In this document: one piece after another, positions 52,991-64,000 of the stretch
How positions within the stretch are numbered: the stretch's first letter is position 1
Layout: every line of letters begins with the position of its first letter
Assembly (NCBI RefSeq): GCF_004358345.1
Contig: NZ_CP037952.1
Span: 2,480,001-2,544,000 of the forward strand
DNA from: Parashewanella spongiae
GTDB lineage: Bacteria > Pseudomonadota > Gammaproteobacteria > Enterobacterales > Shewanellaceae
Direction of reading: 5' to 3'
Length of the DNA: 64,000 bases
The notes under the pieces: generated by a model
Databases searched by the model: none
The model's input: only the letters and a program-made list of their open reading frames with translations
What the model was told of the DNA's origin: nothing
Position numbers and translations under genes: made by a program

Positions 52991-54217
52991 GTGCTGAATC
53001 GTGTTTGGTGGTATCTTTTCGTCATCGCTTTCGTTGTAATTGTTTTCAAAGTGATTGTCGGTGACACACAAGTATTGAGTGCTTCAGTTGATGCTTTATT
53101 TAATAGTGCCAAACAAGCGGCACAAATATCGTTAGGGTTAATCGGGGTATTGGCGCTTTGGATGGGACTAATGCGTGTCGGTGAGAAAGCGGGTATGGTC
53201 GCTTTAATTGCACGCGCTACAGAACCTTTACTTGCTAAACTTATGCCTGATGTACCTCGAGGGCATCCTGCGTTTGGTAGCGTTACCATGAATCTAACAG
53301 CAAATATTTTGGGTTTAGATAATGCCGCGACACCTTTAGGCTTAAAAGCGATGCAAGATCTTCAATCGCTTAACCCCGAAAAGCATGTCGCGACAAATGC
53401 ACAAATTTTATTTTTAGTACTGAATACATCTTCAATTACTTTGATTCCTGTGACAGTGTTTTTGTATCGAGCACAACAGGGGGCAGCACAACCCGCAGAC
53501 GTTTTTCTTCCTATTTTATTAGCGACTTGCGCCTCAACAATTGCGGGATTACTTGTGGTCTCGATTGTGCAAAGAATCTCACTGCTAAATAGCGTGATAC
53601 TTGGTTACGGTGCATTGATCCTTGGCAGTATCATGGCCCTTGTTGCTTATTTATCTACATTAGGCGCAGAAGCAATCGGATCGGTATCTACTTTATTGGG
53701 CAATGGTATTTTACTGAGTTTAATATTCAGTTTTATATTAATGGCCGGACATAAAGGCGTTGCGGTTTATGATGAGTTTGTAGAAGGAGCAAAAGAAGGT
53801 TTTGCACAAGCAGTAAGATTGATTCCATTCTTACTGGCCATGCTTATTGCAATAGGCTTACTTCGTGGATCTGGCGCAATGGAGTCGTTCCTGCACCTTA
53901 TTGCTTCAGTGGTGAATTTTTTGGGCTTTGATACTCGATTTGTGGATGCATTACCAACAGCAATTATGAAGCCGTTTAGTGGATCAGGTGCGAGAGCAAT
54001 AATGATTGAAACCATGGAACATTATGGCGCTGATTCATTTGCAGGTAGGTTATCCTCAATCATAAACGGAAGCACAGAAACAACATTCTACGTATTGGCT
54101 GTTTACTTTGGTGCCGCAGGGATCAGGAATGGTCGACATGCATTAGCATGTGGTTTATTTGCCGATTTTGCAGGAATCGCTGCTGCAATAGGTGTTTGTT
54201 ATTGGTTTTATGGTTGA
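52991..54217 (+). CDS. SpmA/SpmB-like nucleoside-recognition (gate) membrane protein
   Basis: About 408 residues with around ten membrane helices in two similar halves. Each half has the gate-domain style motif of spore-maturation-type proteins: GLMRVGEKAGMVALIARATE, MNLTANILGLDNAATPLGLK, then LLRGSGAMESFLHLIASVVN, MKPFSGSGARAIMIE and STETTFYVLAVYFGAAGIR. Such SpmA-SpmB fusions are common in Shewanella and Vibrio; substrate unknown. I prefer GTG 52991, which has GGGA six bases upstream, over TTG 52979. First core gene after the island. Its 3' end overlaps the convergent DUF2897 gene by 10 bases. Confidence 0.87.
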   Translation: MLNRVWWYLFVIAFVVIVFKVIVGDTQVLSASVDALFNSAKQAAQISLGLIGVLALWMGLMRVGEKAGMVALIARATEPLLAKLMPDVPRGHPAFGSVTMNLTANILGLDNAATPLGLKAMQDLQSLNPEKHVATNAQILFLVLNTSSITLIPVTVFLYRAQQGAAQPADVFLPILLATCASTIAGLLVVSIVQRISLLNSVILGYGALILGSIMALVAYLSTLGAEAIGSVSTLLGNGILLSLIFSFILMAGHKGVAVYDEFVEGAKEGFAQAVRLIPFLLAMLIAIGLLRGSGAMESFLHLIASVVNFLGFDTRFVDALPTAIMKPFSGSGARAIMIETMEHYGADSFAGRLSSIINGSTETTFYVLAVYFGAAGIRNGRHALACGLFADFAGIAAAIGVCYWFYG

Positions 54218-54384
54218 TCAAAGCCGCCTAATTTGGATTTTGGATCTTTCTTATTCTTTTTGAGGTTGGAAGGAGATTTAAAGGGCGGTAGCTTAAACTT
54301 AGCGCTATATTTTAAAACCGCTAAGTTACTGAACACAACGCCCACAACCAGTATGATGATAATCCAAACTTCGAATGTCGTCAT
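54208..54384 (-). CDS. DUF2897-type small membrane protein
   Basis: A 58-residue frame with an N-terminal membrane helix (VWIIIILVVGVVFSNLAVL), the conserved LKYSAKFKLPPF and a Lys-rich tail. Layout and motif match the small DUF2897 proteins of Shewanella and Vibrio. ATG 54384 has a GAG site upstream. It overlaps the end of the SpmA/B-like gene on the opposite strand. Confidence 0.8.
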   Translation of the reverse strand: MTTFEVWIIIILVVGVVFSNLAVLKYSAKFKLPPFKSPSNLKKNKKDPKSKLGGFDQP

Positions 54385-54445
54385 GAATAAAACTCTTTAA
54401 TTAAGTGTTACGATGACGAATACCATAACACTTATTTGCTATTAA

Positions 54446-55183
54446 TTAATCGACAGATAATCGTTGTTCACATTTTCGAACATCGTCAGGTGTATCCACT
54501 TCCTGAGAATTAAACGCACTAATGGCAATCTTTATTTTATGTCCGTGTTCTAATGCTCTAAGCTGTTCAAGGTTTTCAAGCTGCTCTAATTTTCCGTAGG
54601 GAAGTTTTGCAAACTCTTGAATGAAGCGGCTGTTATAAGCATACATACCAATATGTTTATAAACAGGATAATCGTTGGTATCACGGCCAAATGGTATACG
54701 TGAACGGGAAAAGTAAAGTGCATGATGATCATTATCAAATACAACTTTTACCTGCATTGGGTCGTCTATATCGCTGTCATTAGTAATTTGATATGCCAAT
54801 GTTGCCATTTCAAATTCACTAGGATGACGTTCAAATAAGTTAATCAGCTGCTCAATTGATATAGGGTCAACCAAAGGTTGATCACCTTGTAGGTTAATGA
54901 TGATTTCATCATCAGGCAGACCTAAGCTTTTAATTGCCTCATTGATTCTGTCAGTACCGGTTGCCGCGTCAGAACTTGTCATCACTACTTTTCCGCCAAA
55001 GTCTTCGACGACTGATTGAATACGTTGGTCATCAGTTGCGACAAAAATTTGAGAAAGCCCCTTCGCAAGAGATGCACGTTCGTAAACATGCTGAATCATG
55101 GGCTTACCTGCAATCTGAGCGAGTGGTTTACCGGGAAATCGAGTGGAGCCATATCGAGCAGGAATAATCAGTGTGAAATTCAT
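54446..55183 (-). CDS. kdsB: 3-deoxy-manno-octulosonate cytidylyltransferase
   Basis: KdsB (245 residues) activates KDO with CTP to CMP-KDO for lipopolysaccharide core synthesis. It shows the nucleotidyl-transferase start [17 protein letters not shown], then ATDDQRIQ, the [11 protein letters not shown] metal/CTP region, and [12 protein letters not shown] with KHIGMYAY. Length is normal. It follows the carbonic anhydrase gene in the same direction, with a likely terminator between them. Confidence 0.97.
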   Translation of the reverse strand: MNFTLIIPARYGSTRFPGKPLAQIAGKPMIQHVYERASLAKGLSQIFVATDDQRIQSVVEDFGGKVVMTSSDAATGTDRINEAIKSLGLPDDEIIINLQGDQPLVDPISIEQLINLFERHPSEFEMATLAYQITNDSDIDDPMQVKVVFDNDHHALYFSRSRIPFGRDTNDYPVYKHIGMYAYNSRFIQEFAKLPYGKLEQLENLEQLRALEHGHKIKIAISAFNSQEVDTPDDVRKCEQRLSVD

Positions 55184-55189
55184 TTTATA

Positions 55190-55248
55190 ACCCTAAAAAC
55201 TATCAAAGCACAGTGATCATAACATTTGATAATGATCATTGCGCTTTG
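55190..55248 (-). terminator. Hairpin between can and kdsB
   Basis: On the minus strand CAAAGCGCAATGATCAT pairs with ATGATCACTGTGCTTTG (two mismatches) and is followed by ATAGTTTTTAGGG. It fits an intrinsic terminator for the carbonic anhydrase gene, though the T tract is short. Confidence 0.6.
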
Positions 55249-55280
55249 ATTTAGCCTAAGTTTTTTTGCCTGCTACCTTT

Positions 55281-55901
55281 TTATTCGCCAGAAACAGCAG
55301 TATGTTTATCAACAGTTACATCAAGGTCATTTAAGAGACCATTTTCGATACTGTATATCCAGCCATGAACCGAAACGTTTTGACCGCGTTTCCAAGCATG
55401 CTGGATGATGGTTGAGTCAACGACATTGGCAACTTGTTCAATAACATTTAGTTCACAAAGACGGTTGAACTTTTCGTCGTCATCTAGTTGATTTAATTCT
55501 GTAGAATGACTTTTATAAATGACTCTTAAATGATCGAGCCAATGATCAATTAAGCCAATGCGTTCACTTTCGGCATCCATTGATGCTCGAACGCCACCGC
55601 AGCCGTAATGACCAACAACCATAATGTGTTTTACTTTTAGGACTTCTACAGCATATTGAATGACCGACAAGCAATTGATATCGCTATGAACAACCATGTT
55701 TGCGATATTACGGTGTACAAATACTTCACCCGGCATCAAACCAATAATCTGATTAGATGGAACACGGCTGTCTGAACAACCAATCCAAAGATATTCAGGA
55801 GCTTGTTGAGTCGCTAATTCCTCAAAGAACTGTGGCTTTTCGTTTTTTATTTGTTCTGCCCACTGGCGGTTCTGGTCAAAAAGAGGTTTGAGTATTTTCA
55901 T
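55281..55901 (-). CDS. can: Beta-class carbonic anhydrase
   Basis: Interconverts CO2 and bicarbonate in the cytoplasm. The zinc ligands and catalytic dyad are all in place: C42-S-D44-S-R46 and the later HYGCGG (His and Cys ligands). 206 residues, closely matching the E. coli Can type including GEVFVHRNIANMV. The gene is preceded by its own intergenic region. Confidence 0.97.
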   Translation of the reverse strand: MKILKPLFDQNRQWAEQIKNEKPQFFEELATQQAPEYLWIGCSDSRVPSNQIIGLMPGEVFVHRNIANMVVHSDINCLSVIQYAVEVLKVKHIMVVGHYGCGGVRASMDAESERIGLIDHWLDHLRVIYKSHSTELNQLDDDEKFNRLCELNVIEQVANVVDSTIIQHAWKRGQNVSVHGWIYSIENGLLNDLDVTVDKHTAVSGE

Positions 55902-56011
55902 AGTGCCTCGTAAGGTTTTAAAAATGCTAACTAATTGAAATCGATTATAACAGGGATTAACTCATAGCTGGTCTATCCATAATGCTAGAAATTTTCTAAT
56001 ATATTTCTCTT

Positions 56012-57503
<1,492 letters not shown>

Positions 57504-57711
57504 TTAATTTTTATTCAATAGTATGAAGATACTGAGATAGTAGCATGACAAATAACGAATTCGGAACGATGTTAACTGTTATTTTGACACTAATCGGGAC
57601 GTATTATTAGATTTACATGAAAATATTGAAATGGGATTATCAAAAAATGATATAGAAATATTATCTTTAAATAAACCAGCTCGAGAAGAGTTTTCGCTAG
57701 CCACCATGACT

Positions 57712-58221
57712 TCACATGGTGACTGAAAAAATAATATCCTTGCCCGCTGTCACTTTACCTTTTGATTTTATAATGTTGTTTATGTCTTCCATATTAGCTA
57801 ATACGACAGGTGTTAGCGTGCTTTCAACTTGCCCATTTATGTATGCTAAATCAAAAGTTAAAATTGAGTCTCCCGCGCTCACAAATTGTCCTTCTTCTGC
57901 AAGACGCGCGAAACCATTACCTTGAAGTTCGACGGTGCCAATACCAAAATGAACAAATAACTCAAGCCCTGACTCCGACTCAATACTGAAAGCGTGGTTG
58001 GTTTCGAAAATTTTTCCAATGGTTCCTGTAATTGGAGCATGTATCGTATTACCTTCAGGTGATATGGCTATGCCATCACCAACGATTTTTTCTGCAAATA
58101 CGATATCAGGTACCTTCTCTATATCAACAATTTCGCCAGATACAGGAGCATAAATTGCAACACCTTGTGGTTGACTCTTTTTTCCCAATATATGTTTTTT
58201 AAGTTGACCTAAGAGTCTCAT
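57712..58221 (-). CDS. crr: PTS glucose-specific IIA component
   Basis: EIIA-Glc carries phosphate from HPr to sugar permeases and signals carbon state to adenylate cyclase and other partners. From ATG 58221 (MRLLGQLKKH, with a GAGAGG site) it is 169 residues, exactly the E. coli length; the frame extends 30 codons upstream into ptsI but that part is not conserved. The active-site His91 (FVHFGI) and its partner His76 (ETNHAF) are present. The gene is 37 bases after ptsI, the last in the ptsHI-crr operon. Degenerate GGDEF-EAL CsrD, a possible homologue of which is at 3415-5310, is known to bind EIIA-Glc. Confidence 0.95.
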   Translation of the reverse strand: MRLLGQLKKHILGKKSQPQGVAIYAPVSGEIVDIEKVPDIVFAEKIVGDGIAISPEGNTIHAPITGTIGKIFETNHAFSIESESGLELFVHFGIGTVELQGNGFARLAEEGQFVSAGDSILTFDLAYINGQVESTLTPVVLANMEDINNIIKSKGKVTAGKDIIFSVTM

Positions 58222-58258
58222 TAACTGCCTCTCACAATATTCTTTCCCTATTGATAGT

Positions 58259-59956
58259 TTAATTACATACAAGCTCGTGCAACTCACTGACTCTGGATGT
58301 TTTGAGTGCACTATTGGCTAATGTTTGCCAGTTATTATAATTGCCGTCACAAATAGTAGACTTGATTTCAAGCAATGAAGATAAATTAATACTTAATTCT
58401 TCCAACCCCATGCCAACTAGAACAGCTACGGCTCTTTTATCGCTGGCAAGCTCACCGCAAAGCGACACTTTAACATCGAAAACTTTCGCAGCTGTTATTG
58501 TCATTTTTATTAGATTAAGAATAGCTGGCGATAATGAAGGAAACGCTTTTGTCAATTGTGGATTTCCTCTATCTGCTGCCATTGTATATTGAGTTAAGTC
58601 ATTGGTTCCTATACTAACAAAGTCTAAGTGTGGTAATAATGAATTAATATTCATGACAGCCGCCGGTGTTTCTATCATCAATCCAATTTCAAAATCGCCA
58701 AAGCCAACTTCTTCAGACACAAGCTCTTGCTTACATATTTCAATTTCTTGAAGAATCGAGTCTAGCTCTTCGATTTGATTGATCATGGGGAACATTAATC
58801 GAATTGAACCATGATTTGCAGCACGAAGTGCCGCTTTCAATTGAGGTTTCAATAATTCAGGATGTGCGAGTGTGTATCTACACCCTCGGATGCCAAGCGC
58901 TGGGTTTTCTTCATGAGCGTGATGTTCGAAAGGTAAGTCTTTGTCAGCGCCGATGTCTAAGGTTCGGATTGTTAGGGGACAACCATCAAGAACATGTAGA
59001 GCATCACAATAAAGTAAAAATTGGTTTTGTTCGTTGGGGTACTCGGTTGCATTCATTAACATGAATTCTGTACGAAATAATCCGACTCCCTGTGCGCCAA
59101 GTTCAGTAGTACGAGTTATTTCACTGAGGTTCCCCACATTGGCATATAAAGCAACTTTATGCCCATCTTGTGTGATGGCTTCTTTATCCTTAAACGTTAA
59201 TAATTGTTGAAGTCGTTCTGACTCGTTTAATTGTTTTAATCTTAAGGCGGATTGTAATTCTTGAGATGGTTTAGCGTGAAGCACACCGCTAATGGCATCT
59301 AAAATTACAGTTTGTCCGTTTCTAATTGATAATTCCTGATAAGAGCAATTAAATAAGGCTGGAATTCCTGCGGCTCTCGCGAGAATGGCGGTATGGCTAG
59401 TTAATCCACCGGTCTCTAAAATTATGCCTGATATATTCTGTTGCGGCAGCATCGCAAATTCGGCTGGGGTTATGTCTTTTGCGAATAAAATACTGGCTTG
59501 TCGAAGGTGAGATAAATCCCATGTAAGGGTGCCATTAATTGAGGCAATGAGACGGTTAGATAGGCAGCGAATGTCATAAGCCCGACTTGCCAAAATGGGA
59601 TCGTTTAATGCTTCAATTTCAGAAGCTTGAAAATCAAAAATTCGATCTACGGCAAGGGAAGCTGAAAAACGCTGATTTTCAATCGCAATAAGCATGTCGT
59701 TAAGCAGATCTTCATCTTGCAGCAATAAAATATCAGCATCGATGAGCTGAAAATTCTCGCTGTCGATTTCAAGACCGTTTTGACCAGTCTCTAAAATACT
59801 AATCAGTTCTTTAACGGCTTGAGTTAGTCGTTGTTTTTCAGGCTTGATTTCACTTTTGGGCAGTAAATGAAAATCAACCGAGCAATCTTGCTCAATTAAA
59901 TGAACGGCTTGGCCAAATGCAACTCCAGATGAAACAGCTACTCCAGCTAATGACAT
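58259..59956 (-). CDS. ptsI: PTS enzyme I
   Basis: Phosphoenolpyruvate-protein phosphotransferase (565 residues) starts the PTS phosphorelay by phosphorylating HPr. The phosphohistidine motif GGLTSHTAILARAAGIPAL, the PEP-binding GLFRTEFMLMN, IGTNDLTQYTMAADRGN and the catalytic Cys in VSLCGELASD are all present. Length is close to the E. coli protein (575). It lies 56 bases downstream of ptsH and upstream of crr. Confidence 0.97.
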   Translation of the reverse strand: MSLAGVAVSSGVAFGQAVHLIEQDCSVDFHLLPKSEIKPEKQRLTQAVKELISILETGQNGLEIDSENFQLIDADILLLQDEDLLNDMLIAIENQRFSASLAVDRIFDFQASEIEALNDPILASRAYDIRCLSNRLIASINGTLTWDLSHLRQASILFAKDITPAEFAMLPQQNISGIILETGGLTSHTAILARAAGIPALFNCSYQELSIRNGQTVILDAISGVLHAKPSQELQSALRLKQLNESERLQQLLTFKDKEAITQDGHKVALYANVGNLSEITRTTELGAQGVGLFRTEFMLMNATEYPNEQNQFLLYCDALHVLDGCPLTIRTLDIGADKDLPFEHHAHEENPALGIRGCRYTLAHPELLKPQLKAALRAANHGSIRLMFPMINQIEELDSILQEIEICKQELVSEEVGFGDFEIGLMIETPAAVMNINSLLPHLDFVSIGTNDLTQYTMAADRGNPQLTKAFPSLSPAILNLIKMTITAAKVFDVKVSLCGELASDKRAVAVLVGMGLEELSINLSSLLEIKSTICDGNYNNWQTLANSALKTSRVSELHELVCN

Positions 59957-60012
59957 GACACACCTTTGTAATTGAACATATCGAATATTTAAAATGATAT
60001 ATTGAGATATAA

Positions 60013-60270
60013 TCAGCTTAATGTTTTTAAAAGCGTTAATACACTTTCTACAGCTTCCTGTGCTTGCTTTCCTGTAGCAAAGACCTTTACTTCAACACCT
60101 TGATAGAGCCCTAAAGTTTGTAATTTAAACAAGCTCTTAGCGCTTGCTTGCTTGCCATTGCACTCAACGATGACATCGCAATTGAATGATTTAGCGGCTT
60201 TAACAAGTAATGCTGCAGGACGGGTATGAATACCATGTTTTGCTGTAATAGTTATATATTTTTCGTACAT
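60013..60270 (-). CDS. ptsH: PTS phosphocarrier HPr
   Basis: An 85-residue HPr with the phosphorylated His15 in KHGIHTRPAA and Ser46 in SAKSLFKLQTLGL. It passes phosphate from enzyme I to sugar-specific IIA proteins. First gene of ptsH-ptsI-crr. The operon promoter should lie in the 231-base region shared with the divergent gene at 60502. Confidence 0.97.
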   Translation of the reverse strand: MYEKYITITAKHGIHTRPAALLVKAAKSFNCDVIVECNGKQASAKSLFKLQTLGLYQGVEVKVFATGKQAQEAVESVLTLLKTLS

Positions 60271-60501
60271 AAATTCAGGCTTTCTTAAAGAACCAAAGGA
60301 CTGACACGATAAATTCTAATTAAATGAAAAGTAAAACTCGTGTTTTTGAGTCGCTATTATCCAGTATTTTGTGCCTGATGGCTCATAATAAGAAAGAATA
60401 TTGCTCAATTGGGCAAACTATAATCATAATCTGTTTGATTATCTTTGATTTTTGCTAACTTTGTGCGCAGTATTAGGTGAAGTAATTAAAAGAGAATACT
60501 C

Positions 60502-61191
60502 ATGGTTAGCAATAAAATTATCAAATCGGATGATATATTACTGAAGTTATGCCACTCAGTATCACACATATTGACGACTACAACGGACAGTTCTATTAGT
60601 CATGCGGGAATGATCCAGAGCATCAGCCGAACGAGATTAAAGCCAGATATCGGTTGTTTCTCTATTTTTGATGGCGGATTTTCTGGCTTAGTCATTATGA
60701 ACTTTTCATCGGATGCCGCGATGGATATCTATCGTCGATATATGCTCAATATGGGGATTCAAGAGTCTGATCTTGCAATTTCATTTACTTCGGATGAAGT
60801 CAGTAATGTATTAGGCGAATTAATGAACCAGATACTTGGATATTTTATTAATAAAGTATCCAAAGAGCTTCAAACATCTATTAAGCAAAGCCAACCGAAA
60901 ATGTTAACGGTAAATAGAGAGTTAAGCATTTCAGTTGATGCGAACTTAGATGCACCTCAAGCAAGAAGAGTGTCATTTACAACTGAAGATAATCACAACT
61001 TTTATCTTGAATTTGCTATGGATAAGACTGAATTTATTCAGCTTGATGAATTTGAATTTGATGAAGACTTCGACCCAGACAGCTTAATTGAAATTCATGG
61101 CATTGATTTACCTCGTAAACATCAATCTGCGCCTAAAGCTAATCCTGCAGTTGATTCCGCTGATGACCTACTTGATGAGCTTGGATTATAA
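60502..61191 (+). CDS. DUF3334 family protein (CheX-like)
   Basis: 229 residues matching, from memory, the DUF3334 proteins conserved in Shewanella and Vibrio. The core (FSGLVIMNFSSDAAMDIYRR, FTSDEVSNVLGELMNQILGY) resembles the E-x-x-N helices of CheC/CheX-type phosphatases, suggesting a signalling role, but no biochemical function is established. The C-terminus is acidic and ends DSADDLLDELGL. Soluble, no signal peptide. Divergent from ptsH. Confidence 0.82.
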   Translation: MVSNKIIKSDDILLKLCHSVSHILTTTTDSSISHAGMIQSISRTRLKPDIGCFSIFDGGFSGLVIMNFSSDAAMDIYRRYMLNMGIQESDLAISFTSDEVSNVLGELMNQILGYFINKVSKELQTSIKQSQPKMLTVNRELSISVDANLDAPQARRVSFTTEDNHNFYLEFAMDKTEFIQLDEFEFDEDFDPDSLIEIHGIDLPRKHQSAPKANPAVDSADDLLDELGL

Positions 61192-61205
61192 AATTGGTGT
61201 AAATG

Positions 61206-61250
61206 CCCCGTAAAATTTGTCGTTCAACGTTATACGGGGTGTAAATTTTT
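61206..61250 (+). terminator. Terminator between DUF3334 gene and dgt-like gene
   Basis: CCCCGTA and TACGGGG form a stem around a ~20-base loop, followed by GTAAATTTTTTATT. The two genes converge here. The large loop lowers confidence. Confidence 0.55.
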
Positions 61251-62581
61251 TATTGAGGTCCGAAATCAATAATACCTTCGGTTTTTGGGCTAAATAGCTG
61301 TTGATATAACTTTCCTGCAAAATCATCTGTCATTCCTGAAATGTAATCACAAATGACTCTTAAGCCGTTCTCTCCTTGTGTTATCGCTTGCTTCCAACGC
61401 TCTTGGGTGCTGTATGGGAGTAATCTTTCAGGATCAGATGCAAAGGCTTCAAATAATTCCATCACAATTTGCTGGCCTTTAAATTCTAACATTTGAATTT
61501 CAGGGCGGCGGATCACACGTTTGTATACAAACTGCTTAAGGGTTTCTAATACTCTATCAAACTCAGGTTCCAATACGGCGTTAAATCTAAGGAGCGGTTC
61601 ATCAAAAATGGTATTTTCAGTGATATGAATTGCGGTGACGAGAGTATTAACCAGTGTTCCAATTGCATTTTTTCTGACATGGTGCTGTGGACTAAATAAA
61701 GCTGAATCTAAATTGAGTACTTCATTTGTAATCCATTCATTCTTGATAACGTTAAGCTCTGTTTCAATGGTTTCTTGCCATTGCTCCTTGGTGACGATAC
61801 CCATGACAATTGCATCTTCTAAATCGTGTACAGCATAGGCAATATCATCTGCGAGTTCCATGATTGAACAATCCAACGATTTGTACTTGCTGCGTTTATG
61901 ATGATAAGTGTCTACCTGTTCACCACTAAGAAATAACGCTTTATCATTACTGGATAGTGGTGCAATCACCCAGTGTAGAATGTTTTTGTCATCATCAAAA
62001 ACGCCTTTAACAACGGGCCAGTGAGAAGGTTTTAACTGGCGATAGTTTGCGACTTGGCTTTGAGAGTAAGGCTTAAACAACTGGCTGTAGGTTACTGGAT
62101 ATTTTAAAATGCCTAGCAAAGTTCGTCGGGTTAAGTTCATACCCCATTCAGAAGTGTAGGGCTCAAGCAGGCTGAGAATACGAAACGTTTGCCCGTTGCC
62201 CTCAAAGCCACCATCATTGCGCATCATGTAATTGAGCGCGGTTTCACCTCCATGACCGAATGGAGGATGGCCAATATCATGAGCAAGGCACATGCTTTCG
62301 ATTAAACTATCAGAGTTCAATAGTTCACTAAGTTCAGGGTTTCGTTGATTAAGCTGGGCTAAAATTCCAGTACCTATTTGAGACACCTCAAGCGAATGCG
62401 TCAACCTTGTGCGGTAAAAATCATTCATGCCAACACCTAAAACTTGAGTTTTAGCTTGAAGACGACGGAAAGCAGCAGAATGTAAAATTCTTGCTCTATC
62501 ACGTTGATAAGGACTTCGGTGATCATCTCGGCGGTGTTTATCTTCAGAGGAGCGTCTTGCTTGCCAGAGCTGATCTAACAT
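61250..62581 (-). CDS. dGTPase-like HD-domain phosphohydrolase
   Basis: 443 residues of the deoxyguanosinetriphosphate triphosphohydrolase-like family, which cleaves dNTPs to nucleoside and triphosphate. HD metal ligands are visible: [28 protein letters not shown] (the HD pair) and [18 protein letters not shown] (final Asp). The N-terminal [20 protein letters not shown] is typical. Related enzymes limit phage by depleting dNTPs, but this chromosomal type is widespread and likely housekeeping. ATG 62581 has AAGGATAACCT upstream. Confidence 0.93.
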   Translation of the reverse strand: MLDQLWQARRSSEDKHRRDDHRSPYQRDRARILHSAAFRRLQAKTQVLGVGMNDFYRTRLTHSLEVSQIGTGILAQLNQRNPELSELLNSDSLIESMCLAHDIGHPPFGHGGETALNYMMRNDGGFEGNGQTFRILSLLEPYTSEWGMNLTRRTLLGILKYPVTYSQLFKPYSQSQVANYRQLKPSHWPVVKGVFDDDKNILHWVIAPLSSNDKALFLSGEQVDTYHHKRSKYKSLDCSIMELADDIAYAVHDLEDAIVMGIVTKEQWQETIETELNVIKNEWITNEVLNLDSALFSPQHHVRKNAIGTLVNTLVTAIHITENTIFDEPLLRFNAVLEPEFDRVLETLKQFVYKRVIRRPEIQMLEFKGQQIVMELFEAFASDPERLLPYSTQERWKQAITQGENGLRVICDYISGMTDDFAGKLYQQLFSPKTEGIIDFGPQ

Positions 62582-62840
62582 AGGTTATCCTTTTTCTTAA
62601 TCTAAACGTATTCGTTTTTTTAATACTATATATGATCTAATACCGATTACAGTAATTAAATGCTCAACTCAGAGCTATGTATGTGCTCAAAGTGCAATCG
62701 AAATTGATGAAGACATAGTTGTTACCGACATACACAGCTGTCGTTATTACATTGCTACGTCAAGACAATTTTGAGAAGTAATTTGAGTGCATACAAGCTC
62801 CCAAAGGGCAAGGCTAAAGGGTTCCATTACTGCGTTACAA

Positions 62841-64000
62841 GCAGGGCGGGATTATGCTTTGATGAATTATTCTCCAAATAAAATCTCAGCCCTAAATTTT
62901 GCATCCCAGCAGGCTCGCTGTATCTTGTCAGCCACACTGTCTTTTGAAGAGTGATTTTTAATTAAGTTCAAAACCTTTCGCCTAATAGTTGCTAAATTTT
63001 TTGCACCATCATCAGCATAAATTTTACAGTCATCCTCTTTAAAAGTGACATCGAGAACCCAATGCTGACTATTTTCAATTGTCCAGTGCTTCCGTATATA
63101 TCCAGCGATGCCTTCCACGTCACTGGCTAACGAGGTTATGTAATAAGACGTTTCATGGCTTGATTTATTCTTCATTTCTCGCATCCGAATGACTTCAACA
63201 ACGGCCTGACTGCCTACAAATTTAGCCGTTTCGTCAAACCAATTTGTAATTGGCAAAAGGCGATAATGTCTTTCATTTATTCGTCCGTGCTCACCGTCTA
63301 ACTCTGTAAAGTGATTCTGCTTTAAAAGCTCTGGTGTGTCTCGATAGCACTTATGAAAATAAGCTTCTATTTCAGCAAGTAATTTACCTTGATTCTTTTT
63401 CACTTGAAGAACGTAATCACCTTTTCCTTCACGTATTAAGGTTGCAGTTTCTTTCTGGCAGTGCATGGCGTCAGCGGTAATCACTGCATTTTCAATATCC
63501 ATGTGTTTTAGCATGGATTGCATTACTGGGATTTCATTCGTTTTGGTCGACGTTTCTTGTTGACGTATTATCAGCCCATTATCTACAACCATTGCCGTCA
63601 TTAGTTGAAGCGCCGCTATGTCATCACCGTGTTTAGAGCCACAAGCAACTTTACCATCAAAACTGATATGCTCTTTACCATCTCGCTCCCGTAATGTATT
63701 GGAAAAGTTAATAAAGCAAGACATCATACTTTCGGCTTTAACACCTCTAATTATCCGTCCGATTGAGTGTCGTGTCGGGATGCCATTACTAAATGGCCGA
63801 TATTGTCTTAACCAATCTAATTGAGCTTCACCGAAAATGTTGATGGCTTTCCAGCCTGTAGCACCACAAAGCACCGCGGCAATTGTAAGAAAAATAATAT
63901 CAGCTAAATCATACTCTTTATTAGCTTCAACACGATGATCTTCAACTTGTTCAATCTCTTTCATTACGTCCATAATCAGACTCAAATCAGTATTCATTTG
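62841..64000 (-). mobile_element. ISAs1-family element, copy 3 (right end outside window)
   Basis: Begins with the same GCAGGGCGGGATTATGC end as 19666 and 25134 and continues identically to the window edge. The flank differs (CGTTACAA), so this is an independent insertion. Confidence 0.92.
62867..63997 (-). CDS. ISAs1-family transposase, copy 3
   Basis: Intact 376-residue frame, identical to copy 1 except Ile for Thr in the VEVIRMREMKN segment. The ATG ends three bases before the window edge. With copy 1 it gives two intact transposases of this family here. Confidence 0.95.
   Translation of the reverse strand: MNTDLSLIMDVMKEIEQVEDHRVEANKEYDLADIIFLTIAAVLCGATGWKAINIFGEAQLDWLRQYRPFSNGIPTRHSIGRIIRGVKAESMMSCFINFSNTLRERDGKEHISFDGKVACGSKHGDDIAALQLMTAMVVDNGLIIRQQETSTKTNEIPVMQSMLKHMDIENAVITADAMHCQKETATLIREGKGDYVLQVKKNQGKLLAEIEAYFHKCYRDTPELLKQNHFTELDGEHGRINERHYRLLPITNWFDETAKFVGSQAVVEVIRMREMKNKSSHETSYYITSLASDVEGIAGYIRKHWTIENSQHWVLDVTFKEDDCKIYADDGAKNLATIRRKVLNLIKNHSSKDSVADKIQRACWDAKFRAEILFGE

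Noticed and set aside
57560..57726. Plus-strand open stretch ending NKPAREEFSLATMTSHGD
   Set aside because: About 50 codons with no convincing start or ribosome site, ending inside the crr 3' end; may be a gene remnant but cannot be supported.
58222..58311. 30-codon N-terminal extension of crr
   Set aside because: It overlaps ptsI, while ATG 58221 has a good ribosome site and gives the standard 169-residue length.
61250..62581. dGTPase as an anti-phage defence gene
   Set aside because: This subtype is widespread on chromosomes and sits among core genes; no other defence gene accompanies it.
62700..62840. Fourth MITE family B copy
   Set aside because: Only a short stretch (CGACATACA...CTGTCGTTA) is similar; no terminal repeat is visible.

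Overview
The window looks like chromosome of a low-GC marine gammaproteobacterium close to Shewanella. The core genes (rnfABC, asnS, nudL-pabB, a class I fumarase, an S9 peptidase, kdsB, can, dapE-yffB, crr-ptsI-ptsH, a DUF3334 gene and a dgt-like gene) read as Shewanellaceae-type proteins in an order I recall from Shewanella. The load of insertion sequences and eukaryote-like repeat proteins suggests a host-associated relative such as Parashewanella. That genus assignment is inference from memory, not a search result.

Layout: 1-5310 holds rnfD(start)-rnfC-rnfB-rnfA and a degenerate GGDEF-EAL regulator, all on the minus strand. 5525-6076 is a five-copy tRNA-Asn(GUU) operon with a clear promoter. 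6424-8286 is an effector-like protein with three divergent, faintly U-box-like modules. 8334-16192 is housekeeping: asnS, two MITE-like elements, nudL-pabB, fumarase, and an S9 peptidase frameshifted just before its catalytic serine. About 16.2-53.0 kb is a large accessory island. 52991-62581 returns to housekeeping: a SpmA/B-like membrane protein, DUF2897, kdsB, can, dapE-yffB, the PTS phosphorelay (ptsH-ptsI-crr), DUF3334 and dgt-like. From 62841 another ISAs1-family element begins and runs off the end.

The island is built by transposition. An exact 4053-bp unit (truncated IS66, ISAs1 element, fragment of a group II intron reverse transcriptase) occurs twice around an IS630-type element. 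The second copy carries a further ISAs1-family insertion with a 10-bp target duplication. At 31.7-35.1 kb three mobile elements are nested: an IS630-family gene is split by a MITE, and a complete group II intron sits exactly at the MITE edge. IS982, IS4 and IS110 elements and more MITEs follow. Passengers are a secreted calcium-binding-repeat protein, a DinJ/YafQ-type toxin-antitoxin pair and a LexA-like HTH protein.

The most unusual locus is 35416-46156. Two long proteins made of near-identical double pentatricopeptide (PPR)-like repeats (6 and 10 full units) face outward in a large inverted repeat around a 1087-residue protein of unknown function. Between units, the residues at the positions equivalent to the PPR RNA-recognition code (5 and last) vary among N/S, I/M/T/L and D/N while most of the unit is constant. 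This looks like a modular, recombining RNA-recognition repertoire. Two more proteins of unknown function (49628-51235, 51750-52556) complete the set of likely secreted or host-directed genes.
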